From a virus, in IMG/VR virus record IMGVR_UViG_3300037246_000311, positions 1 to 56,339 of that record: a stretch of DNA of 56,339 nucleotides. The stretch is one strand, 5' to 3'. The position numbers and the translations under genes were made by a program. Shown here piece by piece: positions 40,793 to 48,833 of the stretch (its first letter is position 1; each line of letters opens with the position of its first letter). The notes beneath the pieces are model-generated. The model had not been told where the DNA came from. It saw only the letters and a program-made list of their open reading frames with translations, and made no database searches.

Positions 40793-42618
40793 TGGCCACT
40801 ATTCCAACAGCTGAAGACCTGGGCCTCCGCGCCCCGACCACGGTTGCCCGAGGCGCCTCCACTCGAGGCGTTCTAACGGGTCGTGCCAGGGCAATGGACC
40901 TGAAGTCGGTCGAGACTACCGCTGCCCAGGAAGGCCTGAAAGAGGTAAGCGACCGCATCGCCAACGAAGAGCTGGCCACTGCCGAGGTCCAGTTCCAGCT
41001 GGGCGCTATGGCCGAGGCCAACAAGTACAAAGACGATCCGGATCTCGACACCATCGAAGAGCGCCACGCTGCCGGCATGCAGGACCAGCTGGGCAAGGCC
41101 TCGGCCAACATCACCAGCGCCAAGACTCGAGCACTGTTTATCACCCGCGGTGAGCTGGGCGTGGCCAGGGCCAACTACAACATTTCCGAGAAGACTACGG
41201 CCAGGAAGAACGATCGCGAGAAAGGCCACATGGCCAACGCCATCGACCTGATGGTGAAGGGCGGCATGGATCTCGAGTACGGGGATCCAGGTACCGCCGC
41301 GGTCGGCATCCAGCTGACCCTGGACTCGATGGTCGAGCGCAACGTCATCAGCGCCGTCGATGGCCAGCAAACCATGAAGAAGGCCCAGCTCGACATGGCC
41401 TACGGCAGGCTGAAGCAGATGGCACCGGAACAGCAGCTCGAGATCTTGAACAGCCCAGATCCGAAGACGCAGAAGTGGCTGGCCGATGTGCCGCCCGATG
41501 TGCTCCGCAGCCTGAAGGATGAAGCTCTGCGCCAGGAAGCAAACGGCAGGGCCTTGACCATGGCCTTCGAGATGTCGGGCATGGACGAGGCCGAAGGCCT
41601 GGCGAAGCTCGAGCAGGATTTTGTCAACGGTGATCTCTCTGACGCCGACTACGAGAAGACCCGCCTGCGGTTCATGCGCGTGAAGAATGACCAGGATACC
41701 GTGCAGCTGAATGCCATCGAGGCCTACCTCGAGGAAGGCATGGCTGAGATCGCTTACGGCAGTACCACGGTCGCGCAGATCGAGTCCACACCTGGTGGCA
41801 TCGACATGCTGAAGAAGATGACCCAGGCCCAGCGTAACAACCTGTACGCGGCTGAAGACAACGCGATGAAACGTGCTGCCGGCATGGGCCTCAAGTACTC
41901 CGACTGGCCCACGAAGTCTCACCTGCGAGAGCTGCTGGCGACAGACCAGCATGTCAAGGCTCGTAAGTACTGGTCCGAAAATTCAGCGAAGTTCAACGAT
42001 GGTGACTGGAAGTACTTCAATGCGGCGACCTCACCCTCGAAGAGCAAGGCAGCTGAGTGGGATCCAATCCGGTCAGCGCGTCAAACCCTGGCCGAGTACA
42101 AGAAGCAGAACAAGGATATGACCGACCAGCAGGAGTCGGACATCTGGGATCGGATCGATGTCAAATCCAAGACGTACTTCAACGAGAACAATGGCAAGAA
42201 GGCACCCGATGCGCTGATGAATGAGTGGATCGATTTTGAGTTCATCAAGATCAAGCACACTGAAAACTGGTGGCCCGATGAAGAGAAGTTCCTGTTCCAG
42301 ATGGATAACACCGGCCTGCTGCAGCGTGACGAGGTTGTGGCCCAGATCGACTTCCTCCAGGAAGCGACCACCCTACCTCGAGCAGCCGCTGGCCAGCTGA
42401 TGGCTGGGTACTCCGGTGACAACTACGAGTTCGTGCCGAAGATGAAGGAGGCGCTCGGCGTGGTGCGCTCGGAGTTCCCGAACGAGGAGCCGTGGCAGCA
42501 CTGGGCGCGTATCAAAAGGTACCTGCATATTGACGAGGGAGGACCGGCGCAGGGATTCACGGGTAACCCATCGGTCGAGGACAAAGTCGGTCTCGGCCTC
42601 AATATCCCAGGGCAGTAG
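40792..42618 (+). CDS. Internal virion protein, gp15-like
   Basis: The 608-residue protein is almost fully helical, with repeated helix pairs of 30-40 residues (AATAEVQFQLGAMAEANKYK-type segments). By position it is the T7 gp15 equivalent, an injected core protein, but sequence similarity is not clear to me. Confidence 0.65.
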   Translation: MATIPTAEDLGLRAPTTVARGASTRGVLTGRARAMDLKSVETTAAQEGLKEVSDRIANEELATAEVQFQLGAMAEANKYKDDPDLDTIEERHAAGMQDQLGKASANITSAKTRALFITRGELGVARANYNISEKTTARKNDREKGHMANAIDLMVKGGMDLEYGDPGTAAVGIQLTLDSMVERNVISAVDGQQTMKKAQLDMAYGRLKQMAPEQQLEILNSPDPKTQKWLADVPPDVLRSLKDEALRQEANGRALTMAFEMSGMDEAEGLAKLEQDFVNGDLSDADYEKTRLRFMRVKNDQDTVQLNAIEAYLEEGMAEIAYGSTTVAQIESTPGGIDMLKKMTQAQRNNLYAAEDNAMKRAAGMGLKYSDWPTKSHLRELLATDQHVKARKYWSENSAKFNDGDWKYFNAATSPSKSKAAEWDPIRSARQTLAEYKKQNKDMTDQQESDIWDRIDVKSKTYFNENNGKKAPDALMNEWIDFEFIKIKHTENWWPDEEKFLFQMDNTGLLQRDEVVAQIDFLQEATTLPRAAAGQLMAGYSGDNYEFVPKMKEALGVVRSEFPNEEPWQHWARIKRYLHIDEGGPAQGFTGNPSVEDKVGLGLNIPGQ

Positions 42619-42620
42619 CG

Positions 42621-45119
42621 ATGGCTCTTACTGCAGAAGATCTCGAGCTACTACGGGGCGACATCAGTGACGCGGTTGATCCCTCGTTGGAGCGAACAGA
42701 TGTCCAGGTCAACGCCAACCTGGTACGCGCTGCCGATGGCAATGCAGACCAGTATGCTGCTGACCGAAAGCTCGGCCAGGAGACTGGCGTCAGCACCGAC
42801 ATCGCCTCGCGCAACCGGCCCCAGCTGGAGAAGCTGAAGTACCTCGATGAGCTGGATCTCCAGGCGCTTCGGGAAACTCCTGTCACCCAGGAGTGGTTGA
42901 AGAACGACGAGAACGCCAAGATCGCCTACGACGACATCGCCGTGCTGCAGAAGTTCGAGCGCGAGAGCGACCGCACCTGGTGGGAAGCCGGCGAAAAAGC
43001 ATTCGAGAATTTCGGGAAGTCTTCCCTGCTCGGCCTGGGTAAAGCCTGGGATGGTATCGCTCTCGCAGTTCTGAACGAAGCGAAGGAAGGCCAGGGGCCT
43101 GGGAGCGTAGCCTCGATGGAACGCTTCGAGCAAAACCTGAACCTCACTGACGAGCAGAAAGCCAAGCGGGAAGTGTGGAAGGAAGAGGCAGCAGCCAACC
43201 GCGAGAAGCTGATCGGTGAACGCAGACTCAGCATGGAGAAGGCCGAGAAAGAAATCGGCAGGCTGACTCCCAGGGGCATGACCGTGATGGAAGAAAGTAT
43301 CCGCGGCGGCATGCAGATGGGTATCGATTTTGCACCAGGCCTGATTGTCTCAGCTGTTACCCGCGGCAGGATCAACCCGACACTGGCACTCATGGGCGTC
43401 AAGGTCTACGGCGAAAGCTACTCCAGCGCCATCCTCGAGGGCCTGGACCACAAGACCGCGATGCGGTATGCGACCATCGATACGGTTATCGAGATCGCAA
43501 CTGAACGATTCCCAGTCAAGCGCCTCGAGGGCGTGGTCGGGGATCTCGGTGGCAAGAGCGTCAAGTCCTGGATGAAGCGATTCCTGTTCGAGGACATCGT
43601 CGGTGAGCAGGCAGCTGCACTCGGCCAGACCATGAACGCCTACGCGCACGACCTGGACGAGGAGCTGGCCAACGCCAGGGACTGGAAGGAGATGATGGAC
43701 ATCCAGGGTCGTCGCCAGGCTGTCGCTCTGATCTCCACAATGATCGGTGGTGGATCCATTGCCGGCACTGTCAAGAGCGTTGACTACCTGGCCAGTCGTG
43801 AACAACGTGCCATGACCAAGCTGATGTCCGACACGAATAAGCGACGAGGATCCGAGTTCGATCAGAAGCGCCTCGACTCCCTGATCTCCCTGTCCCAGGC
43901 CAGCAAGACCAACGAACGCGCTGCCGATGTGTTCCAGGAACTGGTGGACAAGATGGATCCGGACCAGCAGATCTACATGGATGCCGAGGCCGTCGAGCTG
44001 CTGGACAACCCGCCTGCCTACCTGGTCGAACAAATGGTGGATGGATCCGGTGGCACCGTGAGCATGCCGCTGTCCACATTCCTGAAGGACTTCGCCAACG
44101 ATGACAAGCTGATGGAGATCGTGCGCCCGTTCATCAAGACCAACGAGAAGCACCATAACCAGACCGAAACCGAGCAGGAGGATGACAGTGACTACATCAA
44201 GACGATACTCGCCAAGGCAGCTGAGACCCAAGAGACAAAGAGTACAGCTGACGCGATCTATGAGCAGGTCACTGATCAGCTTATCGCGACAGGCCAACTC
44301 TCGGCAGCGTCTGCACGGCAGGCAGCAGCCCTCGTCCCAGCGCAGGTCACCGTACAGTATGAATATCTCAAGAGTACAGGTTACAAGAACGAGGATGGAT
44401 CCGAGGTCACGCTCGAGCAGGTCTTTGCCACCATCGGCCTCGAGATCGTCGGACCCCAGGTCGATGTCGCGGCGGTAGATTTCATCAACCAGGATGACGT
44501 TCCCGACTCCCAGAAGCCGCTCGTCAGTGGCCTGGCCTTGTTGCCATCCGCGGACCAGGAGACCATCCAGGCCGCGGCGTTCCAGTCACCCGATGGCAGT
44601 GTCGGTGACAACACGCAGCTGATGGATTTCTTTGCCAGGAAAGCCGGCTACAAGAATGCTACCGAGTACAACGCTGCGGTGCGCCAGCAGGACGAGGCCT
44701 ACGATGCCTTGCTCCAGGATCCTGCGCAGCTGATGCTCCTGGCCAACAACCCAGAGATGGCATTGAACATGGACATCGGTGAAGCGTACAAGACCATCGC
44801 ACTGGCGGTCGCCAACAAGCGAGGCCTGCGGATCCTCCGAGATCGCGCCGAGGTCCAGCAGCTCGAGGACTCCCTGGCTGACGCCACGCCCGAGGAGCTG
44901 ACCTCGATCATCGCGAACGAGTTCCAGGACACTGCAGAGATTTTAGATTTCCCGAGGGTTCTCAAGCAGCAGAACTTCAGTACCATTGAGCTGGTCGAGG
45001 ACAGGGTCGATGCTGCCGGCAACGCTCTGACCATCACCGAGAATGCGGGAGAGCTGTGGGACCAGCAGCAAGAGCGCATGAACAACATTGAAAAATTGAG
45101 GAACTGTCTCCGTGGCTGA
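42621..45119 (+). CDS. Large internal virion protein
   Basis: The 832-residue protein is mostly helical, with a Gly-rich turn (VRGGMQMGIDFAPGLIVSAV) and STMIGGGSIAGTVKSVDY near residue 380. The C-terminal half (YIKTILAKAAETQETKSTAD, then QLSAASARQAAALVPAQVTV) reads like helix segments of large polyvalent proteins. Order fits gp16-type ejection proteins. Its last 8 bases lie under the next gene. Confidence 0.68.
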   Translation: MALTAEDLELLRGDISDAVDPSLERTDVQVNANLVRAADGNADQYAADRKLGQETGVSTDIASRNRPQLEKLKYLDELDLQALRETPVTQEWLKNDENAKIAYDDIAVLQKFERESDRTWWEAGEKAFENFGKSSLLGLGKAWDGIALAVLNEAKEGQGPGSVASMERFEQNLNLTDEQKAKREVWKEEAAANREKLIGERRLSMEKAEKEIGRLTPRGMTVMEESIRGGMQMGIDFAPGLIVSAVTRGRINPTLALMGVKVYGESYSSAILEGLDHKTAMRYATIDTVIEIATERFPVKRLEGVVGDLGGKSVKSWMKRFLFEDIVGEQAAALGQTMNAYAHDLDEELANARDWKEMMDIQGRRQAVALISTMIGGGSIAGTVKSVDYLASREQRAMTKLMSDTNKRRGSEFDQKRLDSLISLSQASKTNERAADVFQELVDKMDPDQQIYMDAEAVELLDNPPAYLVEQMVDGSGGTVSMPLSTFLKDFANDDKLMEIVRPFIKTNEKHHNQTETEQEDDSDYIKTILAKAAETQETKSTADAIYEQVTDQLIATGQLSAASARQAAALVPAQVTVQYEYLKSTGYKNEDGSEVTLEQVFATIGLEIVGPQVDVAAVDFINQDDVPDSQKPLVSGLALLPSADQETIQAAAFQSPDGSVGDNTQLMDFFARKAGYKNATEYNAAVRQQDEAYDALLQDPAQLMLLANNPEMALNMDIGEAYKTIALAVANKRGLRILRDRAEVQQLEDSLADATPEELTSIIANEFQDTAEILDFPRVLKQQNFSTIELVEDRVDAAGNALTITENAGELWDQQQERMNNIEKLRNCLRG

Positions 45120-45546
45120 TCCGATTAGTAAGCAGGAAATTGCAGAGATTGAGAAGCGTGGCGGCAAGGTGTCGCTGATGGCCAAGATCGTTTCGATCCC
45201 AGGGCTGGAGAAGCTGGTGCGTCATTTCCATGAGATGAAGCACGAGCAGACCAAGACCTACGCTGCGGTCCATGCTGCGAAGATTGCGAAGCTCGACCAG
45301 CTCATCGAGGCGGTCAAAGGGAGCAAGGGTGACATGATGCCGGTGATGGTTGAGCTGATCAAAATCCAGAAGGAACATGTCACATTGATCGCAGACTTCA
45401 ACGCGCACAAGGAGCACTGCGACCAGGAAGACGACGACGAGCCATGCGCGTACAGGGTCACCGGCAAGCGCGACCGCCGCGGGTTCATCGACCTGGAAGT
45501 AGGCCTGCTGTTTACGCCGGTACCGAAGGAGGAGAACGATGAGTGA
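45112..45546 (+). CDS. Hypothetical helical protein
   Basis: The 144-residue protein starts at GTG 45112, overlapping the upstream stop. It is helical (KLVRHFHEMKHEQTKTYAAV) and ends acidic and beta-rich. It overlaps the small membrane protein gene by 8 bases. Function unknown. Confidence 0.62.
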   Translation: MADPISKQEIAEIEKRGGKVSLMAKIVSIPGLEKLVRHFHEMKHEQTKTYAAVHAAKIAKLDQLIEAVKGSKGDMMPVMVELIKIQKEHVTLIADFNAHKEHCDQEDDDEPCAYRVTGKRDRRGFIDLEVGLLFTPVPKEENDE

Positions 45547-45706
45547 CGGCATGAGATCTCGCAAGTTCTGGATGGCCTGCTTCATCCTGTTCGTGTCGGC
45601 CATTGGATTGTTCTGGTCGCTGATTGATGGTGGCACCTGGGTGGCCGCAAGCTCCTTGTGCCTGGGCATTTACGGTGCCGCGAATGTGATGGAGAAGAAG
45701 CAGTGA
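45539..45706 (+). CDS. Two-span small membrane protein, holin candidate
   Basis: The 55-residue protein has a basic start (MSDGMRSRKFWMACF), one clear membrane helix (FILFVSAIGLFWSLI), a second (TWVAASSLCLGIYGAANVM) and a basic end (MEKKQ). Size and topology fit small holins that let the amidase out, but the amidase gene is elsewhere, so it may instead be another membrane protein. Confidence 0.6.
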   Translation: MSDGMRSRKFWMACFILFVSAIGLFWSLIDGGTWVAASSLCLGIYGAANVMEKKQ

Positions 45707-46002
45707 CCCTGACCAAAACACAAACCATCATCGGCATCTGCGCGTCATCGATCGTTGTCCTGGCGTTCGTGTTCGCCGGCATCCTGTGGGCAGCTGAGAC
45801 TCACTTCGAGACTGTCCACGCGCACAACGTCAGCATGGAGCTGGCCGCGTCCAGCTTCGACAAGGCGCTGAAGACTGAGGCTGCGCGTGAGATCAAGCGA
45901 GAGATTCGCCGGCTCGAGTACCGTGAGAAAAAAGGCATCATCACCGACCAGGAGCTGTACGAGCTGCAAGGCCTGTACCAGGAGCTGAAGGATCTGTCGT
46001 GA
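45703..46002 (+). CDS. Membrane-anchored coiled-coil protein
   Basis: The 99-residue protein begins at GTG 45703, with one membrane helix (residues about 8-30) and then a His-containing stretch and a charged helix (EIKREIRRLEYREKKG). An inner membrane protein with a long soluble tail. Function unknown. Confidence 0.6.
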   Translation: MTLTKTQTIIGICASSIVVLAFVFAGILWAAETHFETVHAHNVSMELAASSFDKALKTEAAREIKREIRRLEYREKKGIITDQELYELQGLYQELKDLS

Positions 46003-46397
46003 AGATTTCCTACTATTTTTCCCTGTTTTTCCCACTCCTGTTTGTGGTAGGGATTGCCGATGCTCACAAGAAGCACGGCCACCACCACGAGGCGCCTGTG
46101 ATCACCAACGTGACCGAGGTGACCAACGTGACCAACGTGACGACCGGCATCGAGGACGACGAGTTCAATGGTGCGATCGCCGCGGCCCTGGCAGCTGACG
46201 CGATCCACTGCACCACCAGCTCACGCAAGCACCAGATGGGGATCGGGATGGGCAACAGCGATGGCCAGAGCGGTGTCGCCATTGGCTACTGCCACAGCGT
46301 CGAGATCCAGAACCAGCCGGTCATGATCGGCATCAAGGCCTCGAGCGCCGAGGACACTGATGCGAAATATAGTGTCGGCCTCAACTGGACTTTCTGA
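45999..46397 (+). CDS. Exported protein with YadA-like outer-membrane anchor
   Basis: The 132-residue protein begins at GTG 45999 with a signal peptide (KISYYFSLFFPLLFVVGIADA). The mature part opens with HKKHGHHHE, then a stalk-like repeat (VTEVTNVTNVTT). The last 70 residues, with GAIAAALAAD, MGIGMGNSDGQSGVAIGY and a final VGLNWTF, resemble the YadA anchor: four strands per chain and a terminal Phe that outer-membrane proteins need for insertion. No passenger domain is present. Trimerisation and outer-membrane insertion are inferred. Confidence 0.72.
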   Translation: MKISYYFSLFFPLLFVVGIADAHKKHGHHHEAPVITNVTEVTNVTNVTTGIEDDEFNGAIAAALAADAIHCTTSSRKHQMGIGMGNSDGQSGVAIGYCHSVEIQNQPVMIGIKASSAEDTDAKYSVGLNWTF

Positions 46398-46927
46398 TGA
46401 ACGAGGATACCAAAGACTACCCCGAGCAAGATACCGAAGAGGTAATCCTGTCTCGTGCCGGCAAGATCAAGCAGTGGTTCGAGATTGCGATGGCCACCAG
46501 GAAAGTTGCCATGCTGATCTGGGGCCTGGTGGTTGCCACTGGTGGATCCCTGGTTGTTGGCCAGGTCACCGATACAACTCCGATCCGCGATGCCGCGGTG
46601 GCGATCGGCCTGGTCGATGAAGCATCCAGGGACATCGTCGGCAATGACGCGATCTATGACGAGCTGTCGAATCTCATCGAGGATGTGGAGCGCCTGGACG
46701 CGCTGACGGCCCAGCTCCAGGAAGAGATGACCAAGCACGGCCACCCACTGCCCGAAGGAATAGCAGGAATAGCGGGAATAGCAGGCCCAGCTGGCCCACC
46801 AGGTCCGCAAGGTCCTCGAGGAGTAGCGGGAGCAGCAGGGCCTCCAGGAAGTGCAGCTGTGAGCGAGGCAGCAATCCGTGCCGAACTCGAGAAGCTCCTG
46901 CCACCAAACCACACGAGCCTACACTGA
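46397..46927 (+). CDS. Membrane protein with collagen-like tail
   Basis: The 176-residue protein has an acidic N-terminus, a membrane helix (VAMLIWGLVVATGGSLVVG), and a collagen-like GXY stretch near the end (GIAGPAGPPGPQGPRGVAG) followed by a helix. Collagen-like repeats in phage proteins form trimers. Its relation to the preceding exported protein may be functional, as both could be trimeric. Confidence 0.65.
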   Translation: MNEDTKDYPEQDTEEVILSRAGKIKQWFEIAMATRKVAMLIWGLVVATGGSLVVGQVTDTTPIRDAAVAIGLVDEASRDIVGNDAIYDELSNLIEDVERLDALTAQLQEEMTKHGHPLPEGIAGIAGIAGPAGPPGPQGPRGVAGAAGPPGSAAVSEAAIRAELEKLLPPNHTSLH

Positions 46928-47160
46928 TGAGCAACGGCCAACAGCTTCCGGATCCAGCCACCAGGATCGTCAGGCCTCCGAAGGAACGCGCAGTCAGCGC
47001 ACTGCTCAAGTTCCTGGTGCTGCCTGGTGCTCGACCGAACCGTGCCGCCATCGAGGCGCACCTGCGAGTTGCTGCCAAGCTCACGCAGGGGCAAGTGGAT
47101 CGAAACCTGGTCAGGATGTACAACGAGTGCGTGACCCTGGGGGTGCTCAATGCTCGATGA
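46927..47160 (+). CDS. Hypothetical small protein
   Basis: The 77-residue protein begins MSNGQQLPDPATRIVRPP and has a helical core (SALLKFLVLPGARPNRAAIE) with AAKLTQGQVDRNLVRMYNE. No family recognised. Confidence 0.6.
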   Translation: MSNGQQLPDPATRIVRPPKERAVSALLKFLVLPGARPNRAAIEAHLRVAAKLTQGQVDRNLVRMYNECVTLGVLNAR

Positions 47161-47263
47161 TCTTGAGTTCGATAACCTGATGGACCTGCTGGAAAAGGTT
47201 GCGCGGATGCCGGTCGATGAGATTATTCTGCCACTGGATCCTGGGGATTTTCCTCATGCCTGA
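47150..47263 (+). CDS. 37-residue acidic peptide
   Basis: It begins MLDDLEFDNLMDLLEKVA and ends GDFPHA. It overlaps the previous gene by 11 bases and the next gene by 8. An acidic amphipathic helix. It could be coding by context, but codon evidence is limited in so short a frame. Confidence 0.5.
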   Translation: MLDDLEFDNLMDLLEKVARMPVDEIILPLDPGDFPHA

Positions 47264-48563
47264 AGTCATCATCGCCGTTGAAGAAGCCGACAACTTCTGG
47301 TCAACCTGGCAGCATGTGTTCCAGGGTCCGAACCAGACCTGGCTGAACAACAATGAGCGCATGACCATCGGCAACTTCTTCATTGGATTGCAAGCCCAGA
47401 CTGCTAACAGCTGGGACGCGCAGATCCCGCCGAACTCGGACATCACGGCAGCGACCATGGAGTACACGCCGTTCAATACCAATCTGAACCCACTGCCGTT
47501 CTCTGCCACCATGAACACACCGGATCGGTTTGGCGCGGATGCCCAGGGCCAGGATCCGCTTCATCTTCCATTCACGCCGTTCGAGGGCTGGCGCCGTGAC
47601 GCCTGGTCGAACCAGGAGATCGCTGTTGTCAGCACCACGTTTACTTTCATGGCGCAGCCAATCGGTTTCGATGTCGGCAACCGTGAGTGGGCGTTGCGCT
47701 TTGCTACTGTGGTTGGTGGCAGTCTCCCGCAGAGCGATCAACTGGCGCAGCTGATCACGCCCGTAGCAGGCAACACCGAGGTGCTGTTCATCTCCTACCA
47801 GATGCGACGATTCAACAATCCGACCGGCAATGTTATCTGCCACATCCAGGGCGTCACGATTGACCGCGGGGTCAACATACCGGACGGCGTTGATATTACC
47901 AATGGAACCAGCATACCGATTGCAGCCAGCACCTTGGCGCTCGTTCCCCTTCCATTGAGCGGCATCATTTTCCGCTTCACGACTAACCCGACACTGGTAG
48001 CCGGCCAGGATTACTTCCTGGTCATCACGGTCGAGTACGCAGCTGACTTTACTAACTTCATCTCTGTCGGCCACCTGAACGAGTTCCTGTCGAATGGTCA
48101 GCTGTACCACTTCGGTGACGGCCTGGGTCATGACTACCAGAACTACCCTGGCAATGTTGATTTGGATTTTGCCATTTCCAACAACCTCGTTACTCCGTAT
48201 GCCAGTGCCGATGTTCTCTGGCCAATCAACACCCAGGTCCTCGGTGTGGCCGAGACATCACCCGACATCAGTGCGCTGATCCAGGACCAGGTCAGTGCGC
48301 CTGGCTACTCGATTGACTCAGGCATCATCATCAATCTAAGCAGGGTCACCGATCCCAACCAGGGACGGTTCATCAGCGCCAACGCACATCTAACATTGCC
48401 TGGTGCGATTCTGCGGGTAACGTATGGAGATCCCATACCAGAGGGCGACGAGAGTGAGACCCACGACAGATTCAATAATCAGAGTGAACAGATCCATCGC
48501 GAAGACGATGATCTACTCATGATGACCCATGGCCTGGTGCAACTTTGCAACCGGCTACATTAA
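47256..48563 (+). CDS. Virion-associated protein, fibre-like
   Basis: The 435-residue protein is beta-rich with many Asn, Thr and aromatic residues (NFWSTWQHVFQGPNQTW, IIFRFTTNPTLVAGQDYFLV, PNQGRFISANAHLTLPG). There is no collar or intramolecular chaperone motif. The C-terminal 45 residues are charged. Probably a virion component, for example a tailspike or fibre partner. ATG 47256 is chosen over an upstream in-frame start. Confidence 0.65.
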   Translation: MPEVIIAVEEADNFWSTWQHVFQGPNQTWLNNNERMTIGNFFIGLQAQTANSWDAQIPPNSDITAATMEYTPFNTNLNPLPFSATMNTPDRFGADAQGQDPLHLPFTPFEGWRRDAWSNQEIAVVSTTFTFMAQPIGFDVGNREWALRFATVVGGSLPQSDQLAQLITPVAGNTEVLFISYQMRRFNNPTGNVICHIQGVTIDRGVNIPDGVDITNGTSIPIAASTLALVPLPLSGIIFRFTTNPTLVAGQDYFLVITVEYAADFTNFISVGHLNEFLSNGQLYHFGDGLGHDYQNYPGNVDLDFAISNNLVTPYASADVLWPINTQVLGVAETSPDISALIQDQVSAPGYSIDSGIIINLSRVTDPNQGRFISANAHLTLPGAILRVTYGDPIPEGDESETHDRFNNQSEQIHREDDDLLMMTHGLVQLCNRLH

Positions 48564-48578
48564 CCCAGTGAGGAAAAT

Positions 48579-48830
48579 ATGACACAAGCAAACGTACAGA
48601 AACGAGACAAGAACAAGGTCAACAACGACAAGCCTGGTCCGGAGTCCCAGCTGCCGCAGATGCCGCAGGTCCAGATGATCAATGCGGTGGTCGTGCCGGT
48701 CGAGATCTTCGACAAGATGAAGCATGCCATCAAGTGCCTGCCCGTCAACGAAGTCGAGCTGCTGCTCGGTGCCATGAAGAACCTGCAGCCACAGCAGGTC
48801 ACCATGACACAGGCGCCAGGCCAGGGGTAA
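48579..48830 (+). CDS. Hypothetical small protein
   Basis: The 83-residue protein has a charged start and a helical middle (NAVVVPVEIFDKMKHAIKCL), with a Gln-rich end. It lies just before the giant polyvalent gene, 3 bases away. Function unknown; possibly a chaperone or small partner. Confidence 0.6.
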   Translation: MTQANVQKRDKNKVNNDKPGPESQLPQMPQVQMINAVVVPVEIFDKMKHAIKCLPVNEVELLLGAMKNLQPQQVTMTQAPGQG

Positions 48831-48833
48831 GCC

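Noticed and set aside
40873-41952. Long antisense frame in the gp15-like gene
   Set aside because: Shadow of the sense codons; no ribosome site or promoter.
44182-44478. Arg/Ser-rich frame inside the 832-residue protein gene, after a GGAGG-like site
   Set aside because: The main frame here reads as a natural helical domain, and the shifted frame has the Arg/Ser bias of a shadow.
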